Shown: in pieces, positions 6,373-13,916 of the stretch
How the letters are laid out: each line of letters begins with the position of its first letter
Numbering within the stretch: the stretch's first letter is position 1
IMG/VR virus record: IMGVR_UViG_3300050821_016851
Coordinates: 1 to 33,718 of that record
Source of the DNA: a virus
DNA: 33,718 bases
Strand: one strand, 5' to 3'
Made by a program: the position numbers and the translations under genes
The notes under the pieces: model-generated
Told to the model about the DNA's origin: nothing
The model's input: the letters and a program-made list of their open reading frames with translations, nothing else
Databases searched by the model: none

Positions 6373-8586
6373 ATGCCGATGTATTTTCCCCCTTGGGACA
6401 TGGACGTAGAGCCCAACGAGAGCAACATTAAGACCTGGATGGACAATCTATACGGAAAATTTGAGCCCATCGAGCAAGCCCGTTGGAACCAGGCAAACAT
6501 CGACACGCTGTTCTATGCGGGGGAACAGAGGTTCATCAACTCGTACTTCAACTTTTATCCCCAGTACAACTGGCAGACTTTCCAATTTAACCTGGTCCAG
6601 CAGCCAGTGAATATGGTCACGGGATACCAGAGGCAGCATAGAAAGAGCGTCAACTTCACTCCCATTGAGGGATCAAAACAGGAGTTTGCCGATGACCTAA
6701 CGAACATCATCACCTACGCAAACTCCCATCGTGGCATCTTGGATAAGATGTCAACGGCTTATGAGCAGTCAGCCATCGCAGGGATGGTACTGGTTCAGCC
6801 TTATCTGGACTATACCGATGATCCTGTGAACGGGACTCTGGACCTGAAGGTCTGGTCTTACAACTCCTTCCTCGTCGATCCCTACTTTCGCGAACCAGAT
6901 ATGAGTGACTGCAACTTTATCTGGTGTCAGCAGTACATCAGCAAACAGGAGGCGAAGAACTACTTCCCGGATAAGGCTGACGTCATCGGGACGATGTCTG
7001 GGTATGGGAATCGCTATGGGAAATTTTACTTCCTTCCCGAGAACTACAATCTCGCTAGGAACGACCTGCTGGTCCTGTCCTACGTCTGGTATCACAGCAA
7101 GCGTAAAAAAAAGATGCTGTACAACCATAACGACGGTATGGCTTACGAATATGTCGATAAAGACGAACACCTGGATGACCTCCTCAAGAGTACGGGGTTT
7201 TTCGAGATTATAGAGGTTGAGGTGCCAACATGGAAGCTAGCTGTCGTCATCAACGATCAGGTGATGTACCTCTCCTACAATCCCCTTGGATTCGATGAAT
7301 GCCCACTCATCCCCGTCTATTGGAACTACGACCCACACATTGCCCAGTATGACCTGAGGGTTCGTTCCCTCGTCCGCGTGATGCGAGACTCCCAGTTCCT
7401 GATGAATCGAAGGATCATTCTGAACCACGACATCTCTGAGAGCTCCATTAACTCCGGATGGATCCTCAAGGAAAACTCTGTCGCGGATGAAGACAACCTG
7501 TCCTACTCAGGACAAGGGAAGAACGTGCACGTCAAGCCTGGCTATGAGATCGGAGACGTTCAGAAGATCATCCCCAATGCTGTTCCTCCTTCCGACATGC
7601 AACTAGCAGATCAGCTGGCTGACCTTATCTTTCGGACGTCTGGGATCAACCAAGAGCTACTAGGGATGTCAGATGATTCTAATACTGGCATCGAAGTGAT
7701 GTTGAGGCAAGGAGCTGGCCTAGTGACGCTACAGAAGTACTTTGACCAGTGGGACCTTTCTCTTAGGCTCCTGGGCAGATTAGAGCAGCGTATTGTGCAG
7801 AATAAATGGTCCCCAGCTAAGATCGGCCGTATCCTTGGGAGGGAGCCCAACGTTGAGTTCCTGGCAAAGACATTTTCCAAATATGACGTCCTTGTGTCTG
7901 AAGGCGTCAATACAACCATCCAGGCACAGCAGCAGTTCCTCCAACTGCTTAAGATGAATGAGATCCTGGGAGGCGTCATCCCTCCCAAATTCATCCTCAA
8001 ACATGCTACTATCCAGGGCAAGAATGAGATCATCGCGGCTCTCGAGGAAACTGCAAAGGAACAGAAAGAATCCCAGCAGCAGGAGCTTCTTCTGCGTCAT
8101 TCAGTGCTGGAGGCTCAGCTTCAGAACTTACAGGCGAAGTCTACTGGAGAGATCGCGATGGCTAGGGAGCGCCATGGGCGTGCTGAGTCCAATATCGGCC
8201 TGTTTGAAGAAAGGCTGTCTGAGATTACTCATAATAGGAGCATGGCTCTCAAGGCAAAAGTAGAGGCCCTCGAGAAGCTCGTTCAGCTAATGCAGCAGTA
8301 TGGGCCTCTAGAAGCCCTTCAACAGATGGGTAACCTAGAGCGCCTGAACATCAATGAGGAAATCTCCGAAGATCGAGCTAAGGTAGAAGCTAAGCAGACA
8401 TCTCAGTCCCACGCATTCATGGACGCTCTGCTTAATACGAATGCCCAACAGCAACAGCAAATGTCTCAACAACAGCAAATGGGTCCACAACAAGAGGGGG
8501 TGCCCAATGAAGCCAATGAAGGACAGGAAAATGGCAATGAGCAAGGGGGAGCCGGACTCGCAGGGCTTCTTTCCGGAGCAGCCTGA
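6373..8586 (+). CDS. Portal protein (P22-like)
   Basis: This is the dodecameric ring at the capsid vertex through which DNA is packaged and ejected. The 737-aa product has the features of long P22/N4-type portals: an N-terminal part with NLVQQPVNMVTGYQRQHRKS (about residues 76-95), a central VWSYNSFLVDPYFREPDMSD segment typical of this group, a helical stem part with SGINQELLGM, and a long Gln-rich, coiled C-terminal tail (barrel-like) ending in QQQQQ/QQQQ runs. No strong Shine-Dalgarno is seen before ATG 6373; ATG 6379 is an alternative. It follows the reversed fibre cassette rather than terL directly. The gene at 8531 starts inside its end. Confidence 0.88.
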   Translation: MPMYFPPWDMDVEPNESNIKTWMDNLYGKFEPIEQARWNQANIDTLFYAGEQRFINSYFNFYPQYNWQTFQFNLVQQPVNMVTGYQRQHRKSVNFTPIEGSKQEFADDLTNIITYANSHRGILDKMSTAYEQSAIAGMVLVQPYLDYTDDPVNGTLDLKVWSYNSFLVDPYFREPDMSDCNFIWCQQYISKQEAKNYFPDKADVIGTMSGYGNRYGKFYFLPENYNLARNDLLVLSYVWYHSKRKKKMLYNHNDGMAYEYVDKDEHLDDLLKSTGFFEIIEVEVPTWKLAVVINDQVMYLSYNPLGFDECPLIPVYWNYDPHIAQYDLRVRSLVRVMRDSQFLMNRRIILNHDISESSINSGWILKENSVADEDNLSYSGQGKNVHVKPGYEIGDVQKIIPNAVPPSDMQLADQLADLIFRTSGINQELLGMSDDSNTGIEVMLRQGAGLVTLQKYFDQWDLSLRLLGRLEQRIVQNKWSPAKIGRILGREPNVEFLAKTFSKYDVLVSEGVNTTIQAQQQFLQLLKMNEILGGVIPPKFILKHATIQGKNEIIAALEETAKEQKESQQQELLLRHSVLEAQLQNLQAKSTGEIAMARERHGRAESNIGLFEERLSEITHNRSMALKAKVEALEKLVQLMQQYGPLEALQQMGNLERLNINEEISEDRAKVEAKQTSQSHAFMDALLNTNAQQQQQMSQQQQMGPQQEGVPNEANEGQENGNEQGGAGLAGLLSGAA

Positions 8587-8722
8587 GAGACGGGTGCTAG
8601 CGCGTCCCGGCGAAGTACGTGGGTTCAAATACCCAGACACTGAAGACGCAATCCTTCGCGATCAGACGCAGTTCGTCAAGTCTACGACAGCCGCTCTTCC
8701 AAAACCTGATTTCAGGCACTAA
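8531..8722 (+). CDS. Small hypothetical protein, 63 aa
   Basis: I do not recognise this protein. It begins 56 nt before the portal stop in another frame, with AGGACAGG just upstream of ATG 8531. The product starts MAMSKGEPDSQGFFP and continues with GEVRGFKYPDTEDAILRDQT. It has a mixed polar composition and no membrane segment. It is followed after one base by the next small gene. Both lie in the portal-scaffold interval, where small head proteins often occur. Confidence 0.55.
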   Translation: MAMSKGEPDSQGFFPEQPERRVLARPGEVRGFKYPDTEDAILRDQTQFVKSTTAALPKPDFRH

Positions 8723-8723
8723 G

Positions 8724-8900
8724 ATGCTCAGGCCAGTATTCTCTAACATGCCGTACGATGATCGCAATGTCGACACGGCAGGAAAATATCAAGGGATTGG
8801 GCAACCCGGGAAAGTTGGTATCAAAAAAGGCACCTTCACAGAAACGCCACCTAGTGAGCGCCTGTTGCCTAAAAATGCCCCGCCCCGCAAGATGAATTAG
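8724..8900 (+). CDS. Small hypothetical protein, 58 aa
   Basis: This begins one base after the stop of the previous gene (TAA G ATG). The product is Pro/Gly/Lys-rich (MLRPVFSNMPYDDRNVDTAG, ending PKNAPPRKMN), basic, with little secondary structure expected. It is the last gene before the terminator at 8926. I do not recognise it; tight spacing suggests it is translated with the portal and the 8531 gene. Confidence 0.55.
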   Translation: MLRPVFSNMPYDDRNVDTAGKYQGIGQPGKVGIKKGTFTETPPSERLLPKNAPPRKMN

Positions 8901-8925
8901 CGCTTCATCCACAAAGTCCTCTGGA

Positions 8926-8954
8926 CCCAGGAGCTCATCCCTCCTGGGTTTTTT
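8926..8954 (+). terminator. Intrinsic terminator after the portal operon
   Basis: CCCAGGAG (8926-8933) and CTCCTGGG (8941-8948) form a perfect 8-bp stem with a 7-nt loop, followed by six T (8949-8954). It lies 26 nt after the stop at 8900 and overlaps the end of the converging gene, so it ends the plus transcript. Confidence 0.9.
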
Positions 8955-9405
8955 GTTGTCTGAGCCCCCTATAGATGTCTCTGATCTCATCTTCTGAAGG
9001 ATCGTCTGTCTCTGGCCTCATCATACTCGCCGGATCACTCTTGAAGAGCTGGACGCAGTCATAGACGAACTTATCCCCGAATATCTTCCCATGATCATAT
9101 AGTCCCATATTTTCGGTCTGAGGGAGAGTCCATAAGATAGTGCATACTCCTGGGTCACTTGGGTCTACACGCATCAACGTCGTGCCAGGCAGGGGCTCTG
9201 GCTTAGTAAGCCGTGGCTGGTGATACATCTTCTTCACTCCAGACACATCGTCTACCCGTTTGATCACGGTGAATATATAGAACTTTCTCTTGCCGAAGGG
9301 AGCGCGGGCAATGAGATTCTGGATGCATCGGCAATAATCTTCTTCGCTATTCTCGCGAATCCATTGGATGTTATCCAATGCATACATGGATGGGAGACCA
9401 AACAT
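8935..9405 (-). CDS. Conserved phage hypothetical protein, 156 aa
   Basis: This gene is transcribed against its neighbours between portal and scaffold. The sequence has the look of a conserved phage family: PFGKRKFYIFTVIKRVDD (about residues 36-53), QPRLTKPEPLPGTTLMRV (about 63-80), ILWTLPQTENMGLYDHGKIF (about 90-109), and a C-terminal PSEDEIRDIYRGL. I recall similar proteins beside head genes in podoviruses, but know no proven function. GAGG lies about 10 nt before ATG 9405. There is no membrane segment. Its reversed orientation with its own start suggests expression at a different time from the head genes. Confidence 0.75.
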   Translation of the reverse strand: MFGLPSMYALDNIQWIRENSEEDYCRCIQNLIARAPFGKRKFYIFTVIKRVDDVSGVKKMYHQPRLTKPEPLPGTTLMRVDPSDPGVCTILWTLPQTENMGLYDHGKIFGDKFVYDCVQLFKSDPASMMRPETDDPSEDEIRDIYRGLRQQKTQEG

Positions 9406-9452
9406 TGCACTTAAACCTCTAGAGTGCTAAAAACAGGAACATACCTATCGCG

Positions 9453-9473
9453 TGCTTATGCGTCAAATAAGCA
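9453..9473. repeat. Perfect 7-bp inverted repeat
   Basis: TGCTTAT (9453-9459) and ATAAGCA (9467-9473) flank a 7-nt spacer in the 105-bp gap between the divergent genes 8935-9405 and 9511-10230. It may be an operator or an mRNA hairpin for either gene. There is no U-run, so it is not a standard terminator. Confidence 0.45.
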
Positions 9474-9510
9474 TCCGGTGTAATGCCCTTCACCAAGGCG
9501 CGGAGACAAT

Positions 9511-10230
9511 ATGACCGAAGGCGTACAAGATCAGGAGATCGCCGCTCCCGACAAGAGTTCTTCACCTAGCGATAAAGAGCTCAATTTTCGGCGTCTAGAG
9601 GCCCTACGAGATAGTGAAAGGGAAGGCCGTATACGTGCTGAAATCCAGGCAGAATCTCTAAAGGCTGAACTAAATCGATTAGCTCAATCTCTAGCTCCTC
9701 AAGAGAAAGATCCTCTTGATGACGCTGAGGAGTACGTCGACTCCGCTCGCCTCAAACAGAAACTCGTCCAGGAAAGAGCCGCCTTGGAGAGGAGAGCCAA
9801 GGAAATCGCTAAGGAGACCTACGAGCATCATCGCTCAGAGGACGAAAAGAAGAACTACTTGAATCGTCTCCGCTTAGAGTTCCGTGACTTCGATGACGTG
9901 ATGACACCGGAATCTATCGGCGCGTTGGAGAAAAACGAACCTTCCTTCGTGAAAGCGGTGAAGCAGATCCCTGATGACTACGAGAAGTGCAAGCTTGCCT
10001 ACGAACATCTCAAGGGCAAACCTGTCGCTACTCCGGCTCCTAGGCAGTCCATCAAGGAAACTGTGGAGGAGAATGCTAGAAATCCATACTACATCCCTCC
10101 AGGTAGTGGAAACCCATCCGCGGTAGAATTCGACATCAGGTCCAAAGAAGCTCGAGAACAAGCATATGCTAAGCTAAAGGCTGCCCAAAAGCGTCCTTTG
10201 CAAGGCGGAGGCCCGTCTCTAGCACACTAG
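9511..10230 (+). CDS. Putative capsid scaffold protein
   Basis: This is a 239-aa acidic/basic helical protein placed directly before the major capsid gene, the usual scaffold position. Long coiled-coil stretches (about residues 26-115, rich in Glu/Arg/Lys with Leu heptads), a helical middle (LRLEFRDFDDVMTPESIGAL) and a flexible Pro-rich C-terminal part ending in a basic segment (KAAQKRPLQGGGPSLAH) fit scaffolds, whose basic tail contacts the coat protein. GGAG lies just before ATG 9511. No protease motif is visible. The identification is by position and architecture. Confidence 0.75.
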   Translation: MTEGVQDQEIAAPDKSSSPSDKELNFRRLEALRDSEREGRIRAEIQAESLKAELNRLAQSLAPQEKDPLDDAEEYVDSARLKQKLVQERAALERRAKEIAKETYEHHRSEDEKKNYLNRLRLEFRDFDDVMTPESIGALEKNEPSFVKAVKQIPDDYEKCKLAYEHLKGKPVATPAPRQSIKETVEENARNPYYIPPGSGNPSAVEFDIRSKEAREQAYAKLKAAQKRPLQGGGPSLAH

Positions 10231-10279
10231 AGACCTCTCTCCCGGCCACTAACTGACCTACATGTTAGTGCGAGGGATT

Positions 10280-11883
10280 ATGAGCATTACGACGACTTCG
10301 AATCTACCACCACCGATCCTCCAGAGCTTGGCTCCTGGACTCCTATCGGTGCCAACACCGAACTTCAACTACATCATCCCAGCCGAGAAGTACTCGATGC
10401 CCAGGCAGGGCGGTACCACGATGCTATTCCTTCGCCCGGTGCCCCTCCAGCCTCCTGTAGTACAACTCGGAAACTCTGGTATCGAGCCCCCTTCGCAGGT
10501 GGCTACCCGAGAGATAATTAGTGCCGCGATTTCATTTTATGGTACCTCAGTAATCCTGAATGAGCAGGTAAACAAAACTGCCTGCTATAAATCCGCTCTG
10601 ATTGACTTGGAACTCCTGCGAGCCTAGAGGCCCAGGACGACAAGGCGGAAGGCTAGAGCAATCTATGCCACCGTGAACGACTGAGCGAGTGGAGGCCCTC
10701 TGGGTCAAGCGACAGTCTGAGCTCCGAGAATACATAAAGTCGGAGAGGGGATGCCGAAGAGCTCCCCCGCCATGCAAATGGTCATAAAGGCGTGATCGAC
10801 CTTAAGTAACAGTGGAGTTATCCAAGATCAGGATCCGGTCCTCTCGTGGGTTACTGAGAGACTGGGTGTAGCAATGCGGCAGGCTAGACGGTTTTTGGCC
10901 TGGGTAAACCTCCTCTAAATATCTTGGAACCCGCAGCGTAAAGTCGGCGGCAACAGGGAGCAAGGTGCATATGTTGAGTTCTTTGGATAGCGGCTTTTAC
11001 CGTCTTCCTCCTCCGAGGCACCAGCTTGAACGACTAAACGAGGAGGGCTCTATTGATAGTATGGATGAGCATCGTCATCGTAGCGACGACATCAAAGAGA
11101 TGGAGGCGATCCTCCGAAAGAGGCCGCAGTCCTGGTTGGGTCGTTCCTGTGAGGCGTTGTCATGCTGTCGATGTCAATAGGGCGTGCGATAGTCTGAGCT
11201 CCATGGAGACATGGAGAGGGAGATCCGAAGAGGTTTCCCCGCCAACTGTACGGAAATTTCGTAAGGTTGGTCACAAAAGTAACAGGTTGGAAGACATAAT
11301 TTTGCGAGACTTCCTGCTCTCCGCGGTGTCAGTGTACAACTGCAAGGGTGGGATGAACGGGGACAATCCAACGGAGATTACTCCTGTGGACTGTTCGAAT
11401 GTAGCTGCCTCTCTGGACACGGCTAACGCGTTCAAGTTTTTGAGTGGCAAGCTAGGCGACTTCCGTTTTGGTTCAGCGCCTGTGCGTGCGGCCTACTTCC
11501 TGCTGTGTTCTACGGAGATGCAGCCGACGTTCGATGGGATGATAGATGTCTTCACTAGCAGCTGGAACTACCCGAACCAGAACGACACCATCTACTCTGA
11601 GTATGGTGCGGTCTATAACATTCGGGTCTTCACCAGCTCTGAGTCGGCAGTCCAACGTGGGGCTAGCATGAACGGGAATGACGTCTACAACAATATGTGT
11701 GTGGCTCGTGAGAGCTATGGACACATTGAGCAGGACGGCTATAGTTCCCAGCTGTTGTATAGACCACCTATCTTCAGCGGTCCTCTGGCGTTGAACGGAA
11801 CCTTGGGAGTTAAGTTTGCTCAGACGCAGGCTATCCTCCAAGACACCTGGATCCGGAACGTTCGCTGCACACTACCTTCGTGA
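10280..11883 (+). CDS. Major capsid protein (N4-gp56 type), split by two introns
   Basis: This is the coat protein gene in three exons: 10280-10569, 10816-10885 and 11290-11883. Joined, they give an uninterrupted 317-aa protein of the N4-gp56 family. Exon 1 encodes IPAEKYSMPRQGGTTMLFLR and ends in ILNEQV. Exon 2 gives IQDQDPVLSWVTERLGVAMR. Exon 3 begins EDIILRDFLLSAVSVYNC. The family's conserved run (EQV.xQDQDPVL...RLG..MRQAED.ILRD) is restored only by splicing. Without it, exon 1 stops at 10627 and exon 2 has no start. ATG 10280 follows GAGGG closely; ATG 10262 is an alternative. The coat protein is needed in hundreds of copies, so splicing must be efficient. Confidence 0.88.
10570..10815 (+). 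ncRNA. Group I intron 1 in the capsid gene
   Basis: This is a 246-nt self-splicing-type intron with no ORF. P1: exon end GCAGGU (10564-10569) pairs with GCCUGC (10580-10585), giving the required U-G at the 5' splice site. P10: exon start AGUU (10816-10819) pairs with AACU (10576-10579). P3: UUGACUU (10602-10608) with GGGUCAA (10702-10708). P7: GACUG (10679-10683) with CAGUC (10713-10717), in the typical contexts UGAACGACUG and ACAGUCUGAGCUCC. The terminal G is 10815. The core resembles that of the T4 td intron. Its 3' half closely matches that of intron 2. Confidence 0.85.
10886..11289 (+). ncRNA. Group I intron 2 in the capsid gene
   Basis: This is a 404-nt intron. P1: exon end CAGGCU (10880-10885) pairs with GGCCUG (10897-10902), with U-G at the splice site. 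P10: exon start GAAGAC (11290-11295) pairs with GUUUUU (10891-10896), directly adjacent to the P1 strand. P7: GACUA (11032-11036) with UAGUC (11190-11194). The P8 stem is 10 bp (11047-11056 with 11174-11183) and carries an insertion of about 117 nt. The terminal G is 11289. A 39-71-codon frame in the insertion lacks any homing-endonuclease motif, so I treat it as non-coding. The 3' half is homologous to intron 1. Confidence 0.85.
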
Positions 11884-11891
11884 GGTGAGTC

Positions 11892-12917
11892 ATGGCTGAA
11901 TATTCTAAGATCATGGAAGGGTACTTCACGGTGCCGGCGTCTCTCAGGTTCTTCCTGAACTTGCCCGCAATTCCTGACACGATTGAGATGTGGAACAAGA
12001 CCACATGGGGTACAGCTCCGGCGGGAGCAACGGCCCCTCAATATGCTATAGGATTTGCTGAAGATCCTGCAGGTACGTATTACGATACCACAGCAGTTGC
12101 CTCTTCTAGCTCGGCAGCTCTGTCGGGGGGAAGGGGATCGACGGGTGGTTTTTCGTTTGTTAGTGCGGGCACGTATGCCTACGGACCGTCGCTGACAATC
12201 ACCGCTATAACCCAGGCTAATCCGGCTGTTGTGACGTCTGCCGCCCACGGCTTGAAAACTGGAGACTCTGTACTGATCACGCAGACTACAGGGATGCTCC
12301 AGATCGCTGGCGTGGTCTATACTGTCACTGTCATAGATGTTAATACCTTCTCGATCAATGTAGACAGCTCGGGGTTCGCGGCGCCTGCTACAGCAGGGTT
12401 TGCCAAGAGACTTCTCTATCCCGATCTGTACATCCCTGAGGGCACGTCGATTACAGGGGTTACTACTGGAGTGACTACTACGATACAGACAGCCCTGGTG
12501 CATTCATTTGTCCCAGGGAATGAGATCTTCTTCGTGGTCAGTCCTCCATGGGGAATGACGCAGTTGGATAGTCTAGGCGTACTGACGAATACAGGCATTC
12601 CTCAGCAGGCGTACGTGATCTCTACGACAGCGCAGAGTATCACGGTGAACGTGAACAGTACAGGGTATACAGCTTTCGCGTACCCCACTAGTGCTAGCTA
12701 TGCGACTAATCACGTTACACCGGCACAGGCGCTTTCGGCAGGCGATCAGAACACAGGATTCAGTGGGTTCCCTCCGATTCCTCCTCCGATCACTATTCCT
12801 GGTGCGTATGTTCCTAATACTCGTCAGGGCGTTCTGTTCGGTGGCACTATCATCCCCGTCGCGGGAAATGTCATCCGATGGAGAGCAATCTACCCGGACC
12901 TTCTCAAAACATTCTAA
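11892..12917 (+). CDS. Virion structural protein with FCCH-like repeat domain
   Basis: This 341-aa Thr/Gly/Ala/Val-rich beta protein lies directly after the capsid gene. Residues about 98-160 (ITAITQANPAVVTSAAHGLK, GDSVLITQTTGM, YTVTVIDVNTFSI) form the small beta module of many phage structural proteins, often annotated as an E1-FCCH-like domain. A second module follows (NEIFFVVSPPWGMTQLDSLG). The part after residue 190 resembles the whole of the next protein (12954-13379), so the two share ancestry. A decoration or head-surface role is inferred from position and composition. Coding starts 8 nt after the capsid stop, preceded by GAGGTGAG. Confidence 0.7.
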   Translation: MAEYSKIMEGYFTVPASLRFFLNLPAIPDTIEMWNKTTWGTAPAGATAPQYAIGFAEDPAGTYYDTTAVASSSSAALSGGRGSTGGFSFVSAGTYAYGPSLTITAITQANPAVVTSAAHGLKTGDSVLITQTTGMLQIAGVVYTVTVIDVNTFSINVDSSGFAAPATAGFAKRLLYPDLYIPEGTSITGVTTGVTTTIQTALVHSFVPGNEIFFVVSPPWGMTQLDSLGVLTNTGIPQQAYVISTTAQSITVNVNSTGYTAFAYPTSASYATNHVTPAQALSAGDQNTGFSGFPPIPPPITIPGAYVPNTRQGVLFGGTIIPVAGNVIRWRAIYPDLLKTF

Positions 12918-12923
12918 CCCAAG

Positions 12924-12941
12924 GGGGCTCTTCGGAGCCCC
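12924..12941 (+). terminator. UUCG hairpin between two structural genes
   Basis: GGGGCTC (12924-12930) and GAGCCCC (12935-12941) close a TTCG loop, a very stable RNA hairpin 6 nt after the stop at 12917. Only short T content follows, so it probably attenuates transcription or protects the upstream mRNA from decay rather than fully terminating. Confidence 0.5.
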
Positions 12942-12953
12942 TTAGGAAATCCC

Positions 12954-13379
12954 ATGTCCCAGATGCAGAACAATTTTGGCGACTATCCCACGGGTATTTT
13001 TTACCCCTTCGTCTGTGGGATTACAGCCATCACTCCTCAGGGAACTCAGACGTTGGTGACAACGGATATTGACAATGCCTTTGTGGTCGGCAACCAGGTA
13101 CAGTTTCAGATCCCACGGCAGTGGGGGATGAGGCAGCTTAATCAGCTAAAAGGATATGTGTCGGCCGTCCCAGATGTTGATGATATCCTTGTGAATATCG
13201 ATACCTCGAACTTCGATCCCTTCGTCGTGCCTACGCCTACGCCTGGTGTTGTGATCGATCCGGCACAAGTTCTCTTGTCAGGAAATTACAATAACGGGCA
13301 ACTTTATCCTTCCGGGGTGCCTGTCCTCCCAATTCAAATCCCAGGCTCCTATAATGTGACAGAATTCCCGAACGTGTGA
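12954..13379 (+). CDS. Virion structural protein, 141 aa
   Basis: This is a beta-rich protein related to the second half of the preceding protein: NQVQFQIPRQWGMRQLNQLKG parallels NEIFFVVSPPWGMTQLDSLG there, and both end in a segment with QVLLSG/QALSAG and a Pro-rich loop before IPGSYNV or IPGAYVP. It looks like a single-module version of the neighbour. AGGAAATCCC lies just before ATG 12954. A head or neck surface protein is the likely role; no specific function is recognised. Confidence 0.65.
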   Translation: MSQMQNNFGDYPTGIFYPFVCGITAITPQGTQTLVTTDIDNAFVVGNQVQFQIPRQWGMRQLNQLKGYVSAVPDVDDILVNIDTSNFDPFVVPTPTPGVVIDPAQVLLSGNYNNGQLYPSGVPVLPIQIPGSYNVTEFPNV

Positions 13380-13385
13380 GGGGCA

Positions 13386-13916
13386 ATGGCCAAAGACAAA
13401 GAAGAGCTGGTAAAGCAGACGATCGAGCAACAGAAGGCTCTAGACTCATTGACAGTAGATAAGATTGCTGAGACCGTCGTGGTTGAGCCGGAAATTCAGA
13501 CGAAGATAACGATGAAGGAGTTAGCTGCGTCGGAAGGTATTCCATATATCGAACCGAAGAGGCGACTTACAGGACCTCTAGGCAAGTTGCCTGACAAACT
13601 CAAGCAAGAGCATGCGAGGGCTTGGGAATATGTTAAAGGGATCTATGAGAATTTTGAGTGCCCTGGCGACAGCATTAAATTCTCTCTATCGCTGTATCCT
13701 GGAGACTCTGACTACCTATGGGAAGTTCCTGCCAATCGTCCCGTCTATGTCCCTAGGATGGTGGCTAATCATCTAGAGAGCTGCCAGATGTATCACAAAT
13801 TTGCCTACATTGACATGGCATCCAATCAGCTAGGCCCGGGTGGTCATATGCAGAACTTCGCTCCTACTCAGACGACCTACCGTGGCAAGTTTAGGCCTAT
13901 CGGGGCATTCGCATGA
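13386..13916 (+). CDS. Hypothetical virion-region protein, 176 aa
   Basis: I do not recognise a function. The first 45 residues are charged and helical (MAKDKEELVKQTIEQQKALD), and the rest is a compact domain with SIKFSLSLYPGDSDYLWEVP (about residues 95-114) and NRPVYVPRMVANHLESCQMY (about 117-136). Similar proteins occur near capsid and adaptor genes in podovirus-like phages, as I recall. The start follows GAGGGGCA. The stop overlaps the next start (ATGA, 13913-13916), so translation is coupled to the adaptor gene. Confidence 0.65.
   Translation: MAKDKEELVKQTIEQQKALDSLTVDKIAETVVVEPEIQTKITMKELAASEGIPYIEPKRRLTGPLGKLPDKLKQEHARAWEYVKGIYENFECPGDSIKFSLSLYPGDSDYLWEVPANRPVYVPRMVANHLESCQMYHKFAYIDMASNQLGPGGHMQNFAPTQTTYRGKFRPIGAFA

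Noticed and set aside
6769-7170. 133-codon minus-strand frame inside the portal gene
   Set aside because: Antisense shadow of the portal codons; no start site or protein-like pattern.
8618-8640. tRNA T-arm-like GGGTTCAAATACCC
   Set aside because: No matching acceptor, D or anticodon arms around it; it lies within a coding frame.
10262-10627. 121-aa capsid-like ORF taken as a complete gene
   Set aside because: The last 19 codons are intron sequence; the real coding part stops at 10569 and continues in exon 2.
10965-11180. 71-codon frame in intron 2 as a homing endonuclease
   Set aside because: No LAGLIDADG, GIY-YIG, HNH or other nuclease motif; it runs through conserved intron core elements.
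11053-11883. 276-aa ORF taken as a separate capsid gene
   Set aside because: Its first 79 codons are intron 2; the capsid exon begins at 11290.
11820-12503. 227-codon minus-strand frame
   Set aside because: Arg/Ser/Cys-rich antisense shadow over the capsid end and the next structural gene.
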